Source: Zizania palustris (taxonomy: Eukaryota; Streptophyta; Magnoliopsida; Poales; Poaceae). Taken from it: a DNA stretch of 64,000 nt. The stretch lies in the NCBI GenBank assembly GCA_019279435.1, contig JAAALK010000079.1, forward strand, positions 82,888,162 to 82,952,161, read 5' to 3'. Positions 1 to 11,025 of the stretch are shown in pieces. Below the pieces are notes generated by a model, which saw only the letters and a program-made list of their open reading frames with translations, was not told the DNA's origin and did not search any database. The position numbers and the translations under genes were made by a program. Each line of letters starts with the position of its first letter. Position 1 is the stretch's first letter.

Positions 1-668
1 AATATCCACTTGGTGCCTATGGGGTTGCATCCTGGTGGCGACTCAACTAGTGTCCAAACCCAATTACGGACAAAATTCTCAAGCTCTTCTTGCATAGCAT
101 TAATCCAATTAGAATCAGAAAGAGCATGAGAAATGTCTCTGGGCTCAAAAGATGCAACAAACGCAGATTCAACAAACACAGCAAGAGAGGCAGAAGAACG
201 CAAAGTTCTCACAGTCAGATCACCTATGATGAGCTCTGTGGGATGGTCACGCTGAACTGCTCGGGTTCCCTGGTGATCTGAAGTCACCTCACCGGAGTCA
301 GCAGCTGGCACCTCTGGGCTCGACTGAGGGGGCTCGATTGTAGTGGAAGAAGTGATCAGAGGTCCGCCCTCATCCTCAGTCGAGGTCTCAGAAGGTGTGG
401 GCTCTGCGGGGGATGCAGAAGGCCTACCCTCATCAGCAGCTGGAGTATCCTCATCTTCCTCGAAGATGGACTCTCCGAGCTCATCATCACCAGAAAGCTC
501 AAAAGAAGGAGTCAAAGAAGGCATGGACTCATCAAATGAAACCTCACAAGTCTCGACAAGCAACTGGGATTCGAGGTTCCAAACATGGAAGCCTCGAGAA
601 TGCAATGCATAACCAAGAAAAACACCATCCCAGCAACGAGACTCAAACTTGTCCAAATGCCCTCCCTT
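1..668 (-). pseudogene. pol of copia copy 1, integrase C-terminal region to start of reverse transcriptase
   Basis: This continues the pol frame after the TAG at 669-671. It runs open to the window edge as far as I can read. It covers the end of the integrase region, an acidic Ser/Thr/Pro-rich linker (about 280-560), and the first RT residues (motif GTKWVF at the very start of the window). The equivalent stretch of the plus-strand copy (about 8400-9095) aligns throughout. At the TAG the plus copy has a Lys codon, so this is a single nonsense change in an otherwise open frame. The rest of RT and RNase H lies outside the window. Confidence 0.8.
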
Positions 669-1805
669 CTAGAGCACAAAGCACTTGCAGCCAAACGCTC
701 GCAAGTGGCTCACCTTGGGCTGTCTGCCAAACCGCAATTCATATGATGTCTTACCAAGGTAAGCTCTAAGAAAAATGCGGTTGGCCAGATAGCAAGCCGT
801 GTTCATGGCTTCAGCCCAAAAACGCCTAGGAGTCCTGTGCTCGTCGAGCATCGTCCTGGCCAACTCGACTAGCGTGCAGTTCTTTCGTTCCACAACGCCG
901 TTCTGTGGGGGAGTGTAAGGAGAAGAAAACTGATGGTCCAGACCCTGATCACTACAGAAGCTGACGAACTGAGAGTTCTTGAACTCAGAGCTGTTGTCGG
1001 AGCGAATTGCTCGCATCCGACCATTGTTCTCATTCTTCAGCTTCAAAATCAGGTCGTGGACAAAATGAAAAGTTTCATCCTTAGACTCCAAAAAGAAAAC
1101 CCACGAGAATCGAGAAAAGTCGTCAACAATTACAAGTGCATACCACTTCCCACCGACTGAGCGTACCCGAGCTGGACCTACACTGTCCAAATGTAAAAGC
1201 TCGCCTGGATACGAAGTCATCACCTGAGTCACATGTGACTGAGAAGCGGCAACCATTTTCCCATGACGACAGGGATGACAAACTAGATCCTTCTCCATCT
1301 TAAGCTTGGGCAATCCTCGGATGAGGTCCATAGAGCTTAACCTGACTAGCAGATCAAAACTCAAGTGACCTAACCTCCTATGCCACTTCCAGAGCTCAGA
1401 AGAAGATCCAGCAATCAAACAGCGAGAAGGGCCAAATGAACTAGAGAAGTCAATTCGAAAAACTTTACCGAAAGGTAAGATTTGACAAACCAAAGACCCT
1501 CTAGAATCAACCACAGAAGAATTGCCCTTCTTAAAACGCACTTCCAAACCATCCTCAAGAAGTTGCGAAACAGAAATCAAATTAAAGTTCAAATTTTTAA
1601 CCAAAGCAACATTCTTCAAAGAGAAATGATCTGAAATGCTAATTGAGCCTATGCCACTTACTTTCCCTTGACCGCTGTTCCCGAATGTGATGTACTCTAT
1701 GGAGCTCGGGGGAGTGAGACTGGAGAACCATCTGCGATGTCCCGTCATGTGGCGAGAGCATCCTGAGTCCATGATCCAAACATCCTCCAGTCCCCGGTCC
1801 TGCAC
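669..1805 (-). CDS. pol: copia pol, protease and integrase part (copy 1)
   Basis: This segment encodes retrotransposon protease and integrase. The aspartic protease motif MDSGCSRHMT lies about 12 residues in. It is followed by the GAG-pre-integrase zinc-binding segment (HRRLGH, then CHPC) near residues 140-190. The integrase core follows, with a DDE triad visible as HLDSVGP, RSDNSSEF and GVVERKN. No ATG opens the frame: it overlaps the gag stop in the -1 frame, and the first usable codon here is GTG. Expression as a gag-pol fusion by -1 frameshift is therefore more likely than independent initiation. A TAG at 669-671 ends the frame early; the other copy reads Lys there. All three catalytic acidic residues are present. 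Confidence 0.85.
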   Translation of the reverse strand: MQDRGLEDVWIMDSGCSRHMTGHRRWFSSLTPPSSIEYITFGNSGQGKVSGIGSISISDHFSLKNVALVKNLNFNLISVSQLLEDGLEVRFKKGNSSVVDSRGSLVCQILPFGKVFRIDFSSSFGPSRCLIAGSSSELWKWHRRLGHLSFDLLVRLSSMDLIRGLPKLKMEKDLVCHPCRHGKMVAASQSHVTQVMTSYPGELLHLDSVGPARVRSVGGKWYALVIVDDFSRFSWVFFLESKDETFHFVHDLILKLKNENNGRMRAIRSDNSSEFKNSQFVSFCSDQGLDHQFSSPYTPPQNGVVERKNCTLVELARTMLDEHRTPRRFWAEAMNTACYLANRIFLRAYLGKTSYELRFGRQPKVSHLRAFGCKCFVL

Positions 1806-1807
1806 AA

Positions 1808-4564
1808 TCAGTGTTTGTAAGTGGGAGCAAATGGTCCGGCAATAGGTTTAGCAAAAGAGCTAAACCAGTGTCGAGCCATCTGCTCAAAAGATGGAAAGCG
1901 AAAACCATCAAAAGAGTTTGGACCAAAACGCGGCTCAAAGTGCGGTCCTCGGTTCTTCCTAAACCTCTGGCCACGAGGTCCAGAACCGTAGCCAACACGG
2001 TCTGGAACTCTGCCGGAACGGACACCACCAACTGGAGCACGGGCAAGAAAACCGTCTCCTCTACCACCACCTACACGACGCGGCCTGGCCTCCAGCCTCT
2101 CCCCGTGCCAAGGAACACACAGTCTACCACCCTGCTGGTAGAACTGCTCCTGATCACTACGAGCCCTCTCTGCTCTCTCAACCCGCTTCCTCCTGAAGCA
2201 GAACTCCGCAAGATGCCCGTCTCTCTGACAGTACTCACAATGATAGGTGGGCTTCTTGGGATGTGGTTGAGGTTTAGGATTCTTGGGCTTGGTAGTGTTT
2301 GGTGTGGTCTTCTTGGGCTGAGAGGGTCCAGGAAGAGAGTCAAGAGAAGTGTGGAGGAGTTTGGGCTTTGGAACCCAGATAGGTTTCTTGGGTGGAGCTT
2401 TAGGTGGTTCATGGATCACTCCATCCTTGGGCTGACAAGCCTGGGAAGACTCAGTGGAGTGAGTCTTGGGATACCTCTGCTCTGGAGTCATTTTACTCCA
2501 CTCCACTGCCCGGCTAATGGCACTCTCAAAGTCAGCCTTGGTGTAGGTGTAACCTACCCCAAACCCATCCTGCCTCTTGAACTGCTGGATCATCATGCCA
2601 AGCTGTGGCTCTCTGGCACTGATCCAACTCAGGATAGAACGGAGGTAAAAGTTCTCATTCTGAGAATCTGCTAGCTCCTCTCTCAAGGAAGCTAGAACCT
2701 CCACCTGAGACAAGCAGGTCTCACACTCACTCTCTACTTGGACAGACTTTTCGGCTTTCAGCTTAATCAACTCCATTCTAAGAGACAGGCAGTTCTCACA
2801 AACAGTGGGTGGAACTGACAATGTTTCAAGCTCTAGCCTAGTCTGAGCAAGCTCAGCTCTCAACCTCTCCAAGTCACCCAAATGTTCATTACCCTTGGAT
2901 TTCAGCTCAGCTAAGGCAGCTAGATGAGATGGGCAATCAACACAGGGTGCGATGACAGTGGCTTGAGCATCTTTCAGCTCCAACTGAGTGCTTTCAAGCT
3001 CAGTGGCCAAAGCGTCTCTCTCCTCAACCCTTTCTGTGTACCTGGACTTCAGAGTTGACAGGTCACACAGAAGCACCTCACACTTCGGGCACTCACTGCT
3101 ATCACCCAAGCAAGGGGAAGAAGATAGACTCTTAATTCTACCGTTGGCTACGGCAAGCTCACTCTCTAACTCGTCTATCCTTTTCTTAGCCCCCCTAAGC
3201 AGTTTCTCCCGATACTTTAACTCCTGAAGATTGCTCTCAAGTAAATCAACAATTTCTCGCTCATAAGATGATACCTTGTTGTCGTCGTCGTCGGAGTCAT
3301 CGGAGGAGCTCTTTTCTTCTCTATCCCCAAGAGCCATGGAACAGAAACTCTTGCGGGATCTTCGGCGCTGGTGTGAGCGGCTCTTCGGCTTGTCTCCGAA
3401 GGCCATTAAGCAAAGGCCCGCTGGATCGTCCTTGTCCTTCCCCTTCCTGATGGCGATCTCCTCATCACTTGAGCTCGATGAAGAGGAAGAAGACGTGGCC
3501 TGCTTGGAGTAGCTCTTCTCCATCTCGGCGAAGAAGGCCTTGTCGCGCTTCTTGTTCTCTCGCCGGTAGTCCTTCAGGGCCTTTCTGAAGAATCTGGTCT
3601 TTGGCTTGCCCTTGTTGAAGGAGGAGTTGTCGTGCTTGCCGGAGTCGTGGAAGCCACCACCGGTGCCCTTCTTGTGTCCATTGCGCTTGGGGCAATCGGC
3701 GATGAAGTGTCCTGGATCACCACACTCAAACCATCCGGATTTTGTGCCGTGTCTTTTGAACATTCTCTTATCATAGACACGACGCACCCGGTTGTTAAAG
3801 AGACACAAATCATCATCTCCCAACAACTCAAGCTGGTCCTCAGTGATAGACATCAAGGAGAACCCAGCACAACTCACAGAAGAGGGATCAACAGAAGGTG
3901 TAGCAAGGGCCAGGGATTTTGATCCTGAATCAGTGAGATTTGATCTCAGCTGGATATCTACCTCAGTGGCCTTCCGCTTGCTAAACAACTCAGAGATGGT
4001 CAAGGTATCGTAAGAAGTGCTCTCAACGATAGAGGATACCTTGATCTCCCAGATCTTTGGGTCCAAGGTATGGAGAACCTTGAGCGCTTGCTCGTGATCT
4101 GAGACTAACTGAGCACCCTCAGCCTTGTTGTCCCGAAGCTTGTTTATGATCGACTGAAAATGACCAAACAAAGCCTCAACAGATTCACCCGGCTTCTGTG
4201 TGAAATTCTCATATTCACGCCGGTAGGTCTGATAGAGCCGAGCCTTGACCTGTGCTGTTCCCTCATGGTGTGCCTTGAGGGTAGCCCAGATCTCTCTCGC
4301 AGTGGAGAGATGACTCACACGCTCAAACTCGGTGGGACCTAAGCCAGAAAACAGAATGTTCACAGCCTTACTGTTGCTCAGATGCTGTGCAATGATACCA
4401 GCAGTACCTTGCTCAGTAACTGGCAAAATGACAAACGTGGTGTGAACGCAAATGTCCCATATGTCCGAACCCTGGCTCATGAGATAGGCTCGCATGCGAG
4501 TCTTCCAATAATTATAGCCATAGGCTTCCAAGGACGGGACCTTGCGAGGAGACGTCATGGTCAC
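1808..4564 (-). CDS. gag: copia gag polyprotein, 918 aa (copy 1)
   Basis: Structural nucleocapsid polyprotein, intact from the ATG at 4564 to the TGA at 1808. The N-terminal 150-200 residues are of the copia gag type (motif YNYWKTRMRAYL). A zinc-knuckle region lies near residues 276-290, but its first Cys is replaced by Trp (WFECGDPGHFIADC). Ser/Asp-rich stretches follow. Residues about 440-655 form a long Leu/Glu-rich coiled coil with several CxxC pairs, and a second, complete CCHC knuckle (CEYCQRDGHLAEFC) sits near residue 780. The tail is Arg/Gly/Pro-rich. This is much longer than a typical copia gag, as recalled for SIRE/Maximus elements. The start is 60 nt from the LTR end and just inside the PBS. 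The last bases overlap the pol frame. Confidence 0.9.
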   Translation of the reverse strand: MTMTSPRKVPSLEAYGYNYWKTRMRAYLMSQGSDIWDICVHTTFVILPVTEQGTAGIIAQHLSNSKAVNILFSGLGPTEFERVSHLSTAREIWATLKAHHEGTAQVKARLYQTYRREYENFTQKPGESVEALFGHFQSIINKLRDNKAEGAQLVSDHEQALKVLHTLDPKIWEIKVSSIVESTSYDTLTISELFSKRKATEVDIQLRSNLTDSGSKSLALATPSVDPSSVSCAGFSLMSITEDQLELLGDDDLCLFNNRVRRVYDKRMFKRHGTKSGWFECGDPGHFIADCPKRNGHKKGTGGGFHDSGKHDNSSFNKGKPKTRFFRKALKDYRRENKKRDKAFFAEMEKSYSKQATSSSSSSSSSDEEIAIRKGKDKDDPAGLCLMAFGDKPKSRSHQRRRSRKSFCSMALGDREEKSSSDDSDDDDNKVSSYEREIVDLLESNLQELKYREKLLRGAKKRIDELESELAVANGRIKSLSSSPCLGDSSECPKCEVLLCDLSTLKSRYTERVEERDALATELESTQLELKDAQATVIAPCVDCPSHLAALAELKSKGNEHLGDLERLRAELAQTRLELETLSVPPTVCENCLSLRMELIKLKAEKSVQVESECETCLSQVEVLASLREELADSQNENFYLRSILSWISAREPQLGMMIQQFKRQDGFGVGYTYTKADFESAISRAVEWSKMTPEQRYPKTHSTESSQACQPKDGVIHEPPKAPPKKPIWVPKPKLLHTSLDSLPGPSQPKKTTPNTTKPKNPKPQPHPKKPTYHCEYCQRDGHLAEFCFRRKRVERAERARSDQEQFYQQGGRLCVPWHGERLEARPRRVGGGRGDGFLARAPVGGVRSGRVPDRVGYGSGPRGQRFRKNRGPHFEPRFGPNSFDGFRFPSFEQMARHWFSSFAKPIAGPFAPTYKH

Positions 4565-4609
4565 TACTGGGGTTTAGAACCGGTTAAGGTATGGAAAAAC
4601 CCTAACCTC

Positions 4610-4621
4610 GCTCTGATACCA
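4610..4621 (-). other. primer binding site of copia copy 1
   Basis: On the minus strand the sequence reads TGGTATCAGAGC two bases inside the LTR end. This is the usual plant PBS complementary to initiator tRNA-Met. Confidence 0.93.
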
Positions 4622-4919
4622 CTTGTAGGACCGAAAGTAGCGACCAGAGGGGGGGTGAATGGGCGCCTTAAAAATTCTTTTGAATCAATGGTCTGTTCCC
4701 AATACCTAACGCACCTCAAAAGACTAAGCAACAGAAAATAAAACAGAAGGCCTAAGTCTAAAGGTATCTAACCTAGAAGCGATTGTTGTTAAACAGAGAA
4801 CTATTAAAGAAGTGTATCTAGGCAGATGAACACTGTGTAACAGGCCTAAACTTCCCAATGAAATGATCTAAGTATATGTAAGATGAAATGAGAAGTTACT
4901 GTCCAATTTTGTCTCCTGT

Positions 4920-5560
4920 TCGGAACTTGGCGAAGCCTGCTTCGTCCGTCGAGGTCTGCTTCGGAGATGGTGATGAAGCCTGCTTCGGAGGTCAGCTGCG
5001 AAGCTTATCCGAGATGCCGAAGGTGTTTTGGTCTAACCTAGTTCGAAGAGGCATGGAGCGAAGTATACTTCGGAGCGAAGTGACAGAGTCAGAGCCTGCT
5101 TCGAAGTGTGCACTTCGAAGACAAGACTTCGAACACAACTTCGAACCGAATGCTTCGAAGCAAACCTTCGAAAAAAAAAGGACTTCGAACACAACGCACA
5201 GACGGACTACCTTCGAACAAAGAAGCGAAGCCTGTCACACGACAGAAAATCAAATTCGAAGCCTAAGCCCTACCTTCGAAAAGAGTAAGCTTCGAACCAA
5301 AAGGCGAATACTGATACGCATCCGAGAAACCAAAGCAAAGTTTAACAGAGGAGCAAGCTCCGAAGTCAGCTTCGAAACCAGTCGAAGTGAGGACTTCGAA
5401 GCACTCAAGTCAAAGTACCTTCGCACAGACGTTCGAAGTAGAGATGCTGACAGCTTAAAAAATACTTCGAAGCCAGACACAGAATACAAAAACAGTCCGA
5501 AGTTCGAACAAAGCCTTTGAGAGTATACGTTCGAAGCCTGCCTCACGGAGATGAGAGGCT
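4920..5560. repeat. TTCGAA-rich degenerate repeat block in the copia LTR
   Basis: Dozens of CTTCGAA / TTCGAAG / CGAAGC motifs occur at irregular 10-30 bp spacing. The same LTR position in the plus-strand copy carries a clean 15-bp tandem array (16779-17040) built on the same core, so this block is a diverged or expanded form of it. It lies downstream of the LTR TATA box in the transcribed direction, in the R/U5 part. Confidence 0.8.
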
Positions 5561-5995
5561 TCAAAACAGAGATGATGACTTCGCCAGAAAACAGTCAAAA
5601 AGGCATTCAATCCAGTCTGCTTCGATCAAAAAGCTGTGCTGTAGAAGGGGAAAAAGGCTGGCAGCGAGTATTGTAGCCATAGTAGCAGTACTACTTGCAA
5701 CAGCAAGAACTAGTACTACTTCTCACGAAGAACACACGCAGCAGGGACACAACCTCAGGAATAAAATCAACCAGCACAACAAACCGAAGCTTCTTGAATC
5801 AGAGAAATCAATGCGCACACGCCTCAACAACTAACAAAATTCAATCTCACAGGAGCAAAGTAAATGCAAGGCAAAAAGGATGAACCAGTGCCTGGCGGCG
5901 CACACAGGAGAGAGAGAACGTGAGAGGCAAAATGACCCAATGGATTGAAAAGTGAATTCTAGAAGGGGTAGTCCAAACCCTAGGGATTGGGGTCC

Positions 5996-6003
5996 TATTT
6001 ATA
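5996..6003 (-). promoter_or_regulatory. TATA box of copia copy 1 LTR
   Basis: TATAAATA on the minus strand within a GC-rich context, at the same place as 16340-16347 in the other LTR. It would start genomic RNA reading toward gag-pol. Confidence 0.75.
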
Positions 6004-6569
6004 GGCAGCCCAACACTAGGAATATTCTACCAGCCCCTTAGGGTTTTTACAGACTCAAAAATAAAGGAAAAGACTCTACTGCCCTTAGGAATTTTTACAG
6101 ACACGACTGACTAACGGTGGGCCTAGAGATACAGATGACTTATCCGGAAGCTAAGTTTTCGTAGCGACTACGGCTTCTCTTCTGGATAGTCGGATACAAA
6201 ATCAACGGTTGTCAGTTTTGCGCCGAAACTGACAAAGCCTCCACCAGCTTTGCACCAGGTACCCGGATTGGGCCGGCCCGACTCCGCAGCTCTCTCAGCC
6301 CGGCAATCACTCACCGCCCGTGTACCTGAGTCAACCCTGGTCAACAGCCCGGTGGGTCTTCTACTGCTTCTGGCCCATGCACTCGGATTGGACCAGCCCG
6401 ACTTCGCAGCCTCCTCTGCCCGACAGTCGCTCGCTGCCCGTGTACCTGAGTCACACGCGGCCCATGAAACAGCAGATCTCCTCTCTTCTTCAGTCCTCTT
6501 TGACTATCGTTGACAATGACTCATCACTTCTGGAGCCATGAGGCCCACGCTATTCAGCATGGCTCCTCA

Positions 6570-7287
6570 GAGTGCCATCAGCCGGGCAGTGGAGTGGAGT
6601 AAAATGACTCCAGAGCATAGGTATCCCAAGACTCACTCCACTGAGTCTTCCCAGGCTTGTCAGCCCAAGGATGGAGTGATCCATGAACCACCTAAAGCTC
6701 CACCCAAGAAACCTATCTGGGTTCCAAAGCCCAAACACCTCCACACTTCTCTTGACTCTCCTCCTGGACCCTCTCAGCCCAAGAAGACCACACCAAACAC
6801 TACCAAGCCCAAGAATCCTAAACCTCAACCACATCCCAAGAAGCCCACCTATCATTGTGAGTATTGTCAGAGAGACGGGCATCTTGCAGAGTTTTGCTTC
6901 AGGAGGAAGCGGGTTGAGAGAGCAGAGAAAGCTCGTGGTGGTCAGGAGCAGTTCTACCAGCAGGGTGGTAGACTGCGTGTTTCTCGACGCGGGGAGAGGC
7001 TGGAGGCCAGGCCACGTCGTGTAGGTGGCGGTAGAGGAGACAGCTTTCTTTCCCGTGCTCCAGTTGGTGGTGTTCGTTCCGGTAGGGCTCCAGGCCGTTT
7101 TGGCTATGGTCCTTGACCTCGTAGCCGAGGCTTTAGGCAGAACCGAGGACCGCGTCTTGAGCTGCGTTTTGGTCCGAACTTTCTTGATGGTTTTCGCTTT
7201 CCATCTTTTGAGCAGATGGCTCGACACTGGTTTAGCTCTTTTGCTAAACCTGGTGCCGGACCATTTGCTCCCACTTACAGCCACTGA
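6570..7287 (+). pseudogene. gag: 3' part of copia gag (copy 2), interrupted
   Basis: Homologous to the last 240 or so residues of the copy 1 gag, including the complete CCHC knuckle (CEYCQRDGHLAEFC) and the Arg/Gly-rich tail. The beginning is missing because copy 1's LTR abuts at 6569. A TGA at 7114-7116 replaces a Gly codon of copy 1. The natural gag stop TGA is at 7285-7287, in the same overlap arrangement with pol as in copy 1. Confidence 0.88.
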
Positions 7288-7289
7288 TT

Positions 7290-10200
7290 GTGCAGGATCG
7301 GGGACTGGAGGACGTTTGGATCATGGACTCAGGATGTTCTCGCCACATGACGGGACATCGTAGATGGTTCTCCAGTCTCACTCCCCCGAGATCCAAAGAG
7401 TACATCACATTCGGGAACAGTGGTCAAGGGAAGGTAAGTGGCATAGGCTCTATTCGCATTTCAGATCATTTCTCTTTGAAGAATGTTGCTCTGGTTAAGA
7501 ATTTGAACTTCAATTTGATTTTTGTTTCGCAACTTCTTGAGGATGGTTTGGAAGTGCGTTTTAAGAAGGGCAATTCTTCTGTGTTTGATTCTAGAGGGTC
7601 TTTGATTTGCCAGATCTTACCATTTGGTAAAGTTTTTCGAATTGACTTCTCTAGTTCTTTTGGCCCTTCTCGCTGTTTGATTGCTGGATCTTCTTCTGAG
7701 CTCTAGAAGTGGCATAGGAGATTAGGTCATTTGAGTTTTGATCTGCTAGTCAGGTTAAGCTCTATGGACCTCATCCGAGGATTGCCCAAGCTTAAGATGG
7801 AGAAGGATCTAGTTTGTCATCCCTGTCGTCATGGGAAAATGGTTGCCGCTTCTCACTCACGTGTGACTCAGGTGATGACTTCGTATCCGGGCGAGTTTTT
7901 ACACTTGGACACTGTTGGTCCAGCTCGGGTACGTTCAGTCGGTGGGAAGTGGTACGCACTTGTGATTGTTGACGACTTCTCTTGATTCTCGTGGGTTTTC
8001 TTTTTGGAGTCTAAGGAGGAAACTTTTCAATTTGTTCATGACCTGATTTTGAAGCTGAAGAATGAGAACAATGGTCGGATGCGAGCAATTCGCTCCGACA
8101 ACGGCTCTGAGTTCAAGAACTCTCAGTTCGTCAGCTTCTGTAGTGATCAGGGTCTGGACCATCAGTTTTCTTCTCCTTACACTCCCCCACAGAACGGCGT
8201 TGTGGAACGAAAGAACCGCACGCTAGTCGAGATGGCCAGGACGATGCTCGATGAGCACAAGACTCCTAGGCGTTTTTGGGCTGAAGCCATGAACACAGCT
8301 TGCTATCTAGCCAACCGCATCTTTCTTAGAGCTTACCTTGGTAAGACATCATATGAATTGCGGTTTGGCAGATAGCCCAAGGTGAGCCACTTGCGAGTGT
8401 TTGGCTGCAAGTGCTTTGTGCTCAAGAAGGGAGGGCATTTAGACAAGTTTGAGTCTCGTTGCTGGGATGGTGTTTTTCTTGGTTAAGCATTGCATTCACG
8501 AGGCTTCCGTGTTTGGAATCTCGAATCCCAGCTGCTTGTCGAGACTTGTGAGGTTTCATTTGATGAGTCCTTGCCTTCTTTGACTCTTTCTTTTGAGCCT
8601 TCTAATGGTGAGCTCGGAGAGTCCATCTTCGAGGAAGATGATGACACTCCAGCCACTAATGAGGGTGGGCCTTCTGCACCCCCGCAGAGCCCACACCTTC
8701 TGAGACTTTGACTGAGGATGAGAGCGGACCTCTGATCACTTCTTCCACTACGATTGAGCCCCCTCAGTCGAGTCCAGAGGTGCCAGCTGCTGACTCTGGT
8801 GAGGTGACTTCAGATCACCAGGGAACCCGAGCAGTTCAGCGTGACCATCCCTCAGAGCTCATCATAGGTGATCTGACTGAGAGAACGTTGCGTTCTTCTG
8901 CCTCTCTTGTTGTGTTTGCTGAATCTGCGTTTGTTGCATCTTTTGAGCCCAGAGATGTTTCTCATGCTCTTTCTGATTCTAATTGGATTAATGCTATGCA
9001 AGAAGAGCTTGAGAACTTTGTCCGCAATCGGGTTTGGACACTAGTTGAGCCGCCTCCAGGATGCAACCCCATAGGCACCAAGTGGGTATTCAAAAACAAA
9101 CAAGGTGAAGATGGGGTTGTGGTGCGCAACAAAGCTCGACTAGTTGCCCGGGGTTTTTGCCAAAAGGAAGGTATTGACTTTGAAGAAACCTTCGCTCCTG
9201 TTGCCCGTCTTGAGTCCATTCGTATTCTTCTAGCTTTTGCCGTTTCGAAGGGTTTTAAGCTTTTTCAAATGGATGTCAAGAGTGCTTTTCTGAACGGGTA
9301 CATAGAAGAGGAGGTTTATGTTAGGCAACCCCTCGGTTTTGAGAACCCTAAGTTTCCTCGACATGTTTTTAAGTTGCAAAAGGCTTTATACGGGTTGAAG
9401 CAAGCCCCCAGGGCTTGGTATGACCGGTTGAAGCAATTTGTGTTGGGGAAGGACTTTGTGATGGGTTCGGTTGATAAAACTCTTTTCTTGCTCAGAGATG
9501 CTTCAGATTTTTTAGTTGCTCAGATTTACGTGGACGATATTATTTTTGGCGGTACTACTAATGATCTCGTGTCCAAGTTTTCTGAGCAGATGCACAGTGA
9601 GTTTGAGATGAGCCTCATGGGTGAGCTCAAGTACTTCTTAGGGCTCCAGATCAAGCAGACCAAGGATGGCACCATCATCCACCAAGGTAAGTACACTCAT
9701 GATATGTTAAGGAAATTTGACTTTGGTGGTGAATTGAAGCCGCAGATGACCCCGATGGGCACATCTAGGGGTCTGGACAAGGACGAGAGCGGCATCAAGG
9801 TCAATGAAAGGGAGTTTTGAGGGATGATCGGTTCACTGCTCTACTTAACGGCGACCAGACCAGACATTCAGTTCGCCGTAGGACTGTGCGCGCGCTTCCA
9901 GTCTTCACCTCGCGCGTCTCATCGGCAATCTGTCAAGCGCATATTCAGGTATCTTACTTATGCGCCCGATCTTGGTCTTTTCTATTCAGCATCATCTTCT
10001 CTCGATTTATCTGGATTTTCGGATGCCGACTTTGGTGGGTGCCGGTTGGATCGCAAGTCGACTTCCGGTACTTGCTAGTTTCTTGGTTCTTCTCTTGTCT
10101 CTTGGTCTTCTCGAAAGCAATCTGGAGTTGCTCTTTCGACCACAGAGGCTGAGTATGTAGCTGCTGCTAGCTGCTGCTCACAGTTGGTTTGGATGATTTC

Positions 10201-10477
10201 CACTCTGCGAGATTTTGGGTTGTTCTTTCCTACCAGGGTTCCATTGTTTTGTGACAGCACAAGTGCTATTAGTGTAGGGAAAAATCCTTGTCTCCATTCA
10301 AAAACCAAACACATTGATGTGCGCTTTCACTTCTTGCGGGATCAATATGAGAAAGGTGTCATTGACCTTGTTCATGTTGATACCCATCATCAGTTGGCTG
10401 ACATTTTCACCAAACCCCTAGATCAGTCTACCTTTGAGCGTTTACGAGGGGATTTGGGTGTTGTGTATCCTTTTTAG
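7290..10477 (+). pseudogene. pol: copia pol (copy 2): protease, integrase, reverse transcriptase, RNase H, decayed
   Basis: All pol domains are recognisable in copia order. Protease (MDSGCSRHMT) is near 7325 and integrase (RSDNGSEF, VVERKN) at about 7900-8250. RT spans about 9000-9700 with YVDDI near 9530, and RNase H follows (DADFGG near 10020, TTEAEY near 10140). The end reads LADIFTKPL near 10400. Reading is broken by TAG 7704, TGA 7983, TAG 8373, TAA 8484, a one-base deletion near 8690, TGA 9818 and TAG 10076; it ends at TAG 10475-10477. Most changes are C-to-T or G-to-A against copy 1. At 9060-9100 it overlaps in content with the first bases of the window, showing that the two copies are homologous through RT. 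Confidence 0.92.
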
Positions 10478-10648
10478 GATATTTCGCGTCTGTTTTTTCT
10501 TCTTCTTTACTCTTTTCTTGAGTCTTTTTGTGTGTGTTCATATCTTGCATATTCACATATCACACCTTTGAGCCTGCTTCTATTATATGATTGAACTGCT
10601 TTACTTAGTCTAGCTGGTACATGCTTTTGATTACTTGTCAATGATCAT
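10478..10648 (+). other. start of copia copy 2 3' untranslated region
   Basis: T-rich sequence after the pol stop with no coding signal. It is continuous with 14611 onward if the CACTA insert and one CAT duplication are removed. Confidence 0.7.
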
Positions 10649-10664
10649 CACTACACCACAGCAT

Positions 10665-11025
10665 AGAATTCCCTACAGATAAGTTGGTAGGGAAAACCAC
10701 TTTTAGCGACCGAATGTTGGTCGGGAAAGAGTTTTCCCTACCAACCTTGTCGGTCACTAAAAGTTCGGTAGGCAAAGCTCTTTCCCGACCAACATTTTTT
10801 TGCCGACCAACTGTTGGTCGGGGATAAAAACTTTTACCGACCAACAAATTCTTTCCCGACCGACGTTCGTTTCCCGACCGACGGTTGGACACTATACTTT
10901 TACCGACCGACTGTCAGTAGGCATAGCTCAAAATCTTTTACCGACCGACTGTCAATAGGCATAGCTCAAAATCTTTTACCGACCAACAGTCTGACAGTGT
11001 GAAATTTTACCGACCAACATAAGTG
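10665..11025. repeat. left subterminal repeats of the CACTA element
   Basis: About fifteen copies of ACCGACCAAC / GTTGGTCGG-like motifs in both orientations, often preceded by TTTT. In CACTA elements such motifs are transposase-accessory binding sites. Matching motifs occupy about 14435-14590 at the other end. Confidence 0.8.

Larger units (their letters stand above)
1..6569 (-). mobile_element. Ty1/copia LTR retrotransposon, SIRE/Maximus-like, copy 1 (left end outside window)
   Basis: Minus-strand element read from its 5' LTR (4624-6569) through a PBS (4610-4621), gag (1808-4564) and pol (1-1805), cut by the window start inside reverse transcriptase. The sequence shows a 918-codon gag with two zinc-knuckle regions and a long coiled coil, then copia-order pol (protease, integrase, RT). 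That order and the tRNA-Met-type PBS place it in Ty1/copia; the long coiled-coil gag suggests the SIRE/Maximus group (Opie/Ji-like), from recall. The LTR ends at 6569 directly against gag sequence of a plus-strand copy of the same family. The simplest reading is that copy 1 inserted into that copy. The 5 bp after the LTR are GAGTG and should recur left of the window if so. Confidence 0.9.
4624..6569 (-). repeat. 5' LTR of copia copy 1 (1946 bp)
   Basis: Minus-strand LTR beginning TGAGGAGCC (at 6569) and ending CCTACA (at 4624), next to the PBS. It matches the plus-strand LTR at 15775-17355 over most of its length, but is about 365 bp longer. The extra length lies in a TTCGAA-rich segment (about 4920-5560). 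A TATA box lies at 5996-6003. Open frames here, including one of 210 codons at 4888-5520 on the plus strand, are by-products of the repeats. Confidence 0.92.

Noticed and set aside
4888..5520. 210-codon plus-strand open frame
   Set aside because: It lies within the TTCGAA-rich part of a minus-strand LTR; composition is repeat-driven.
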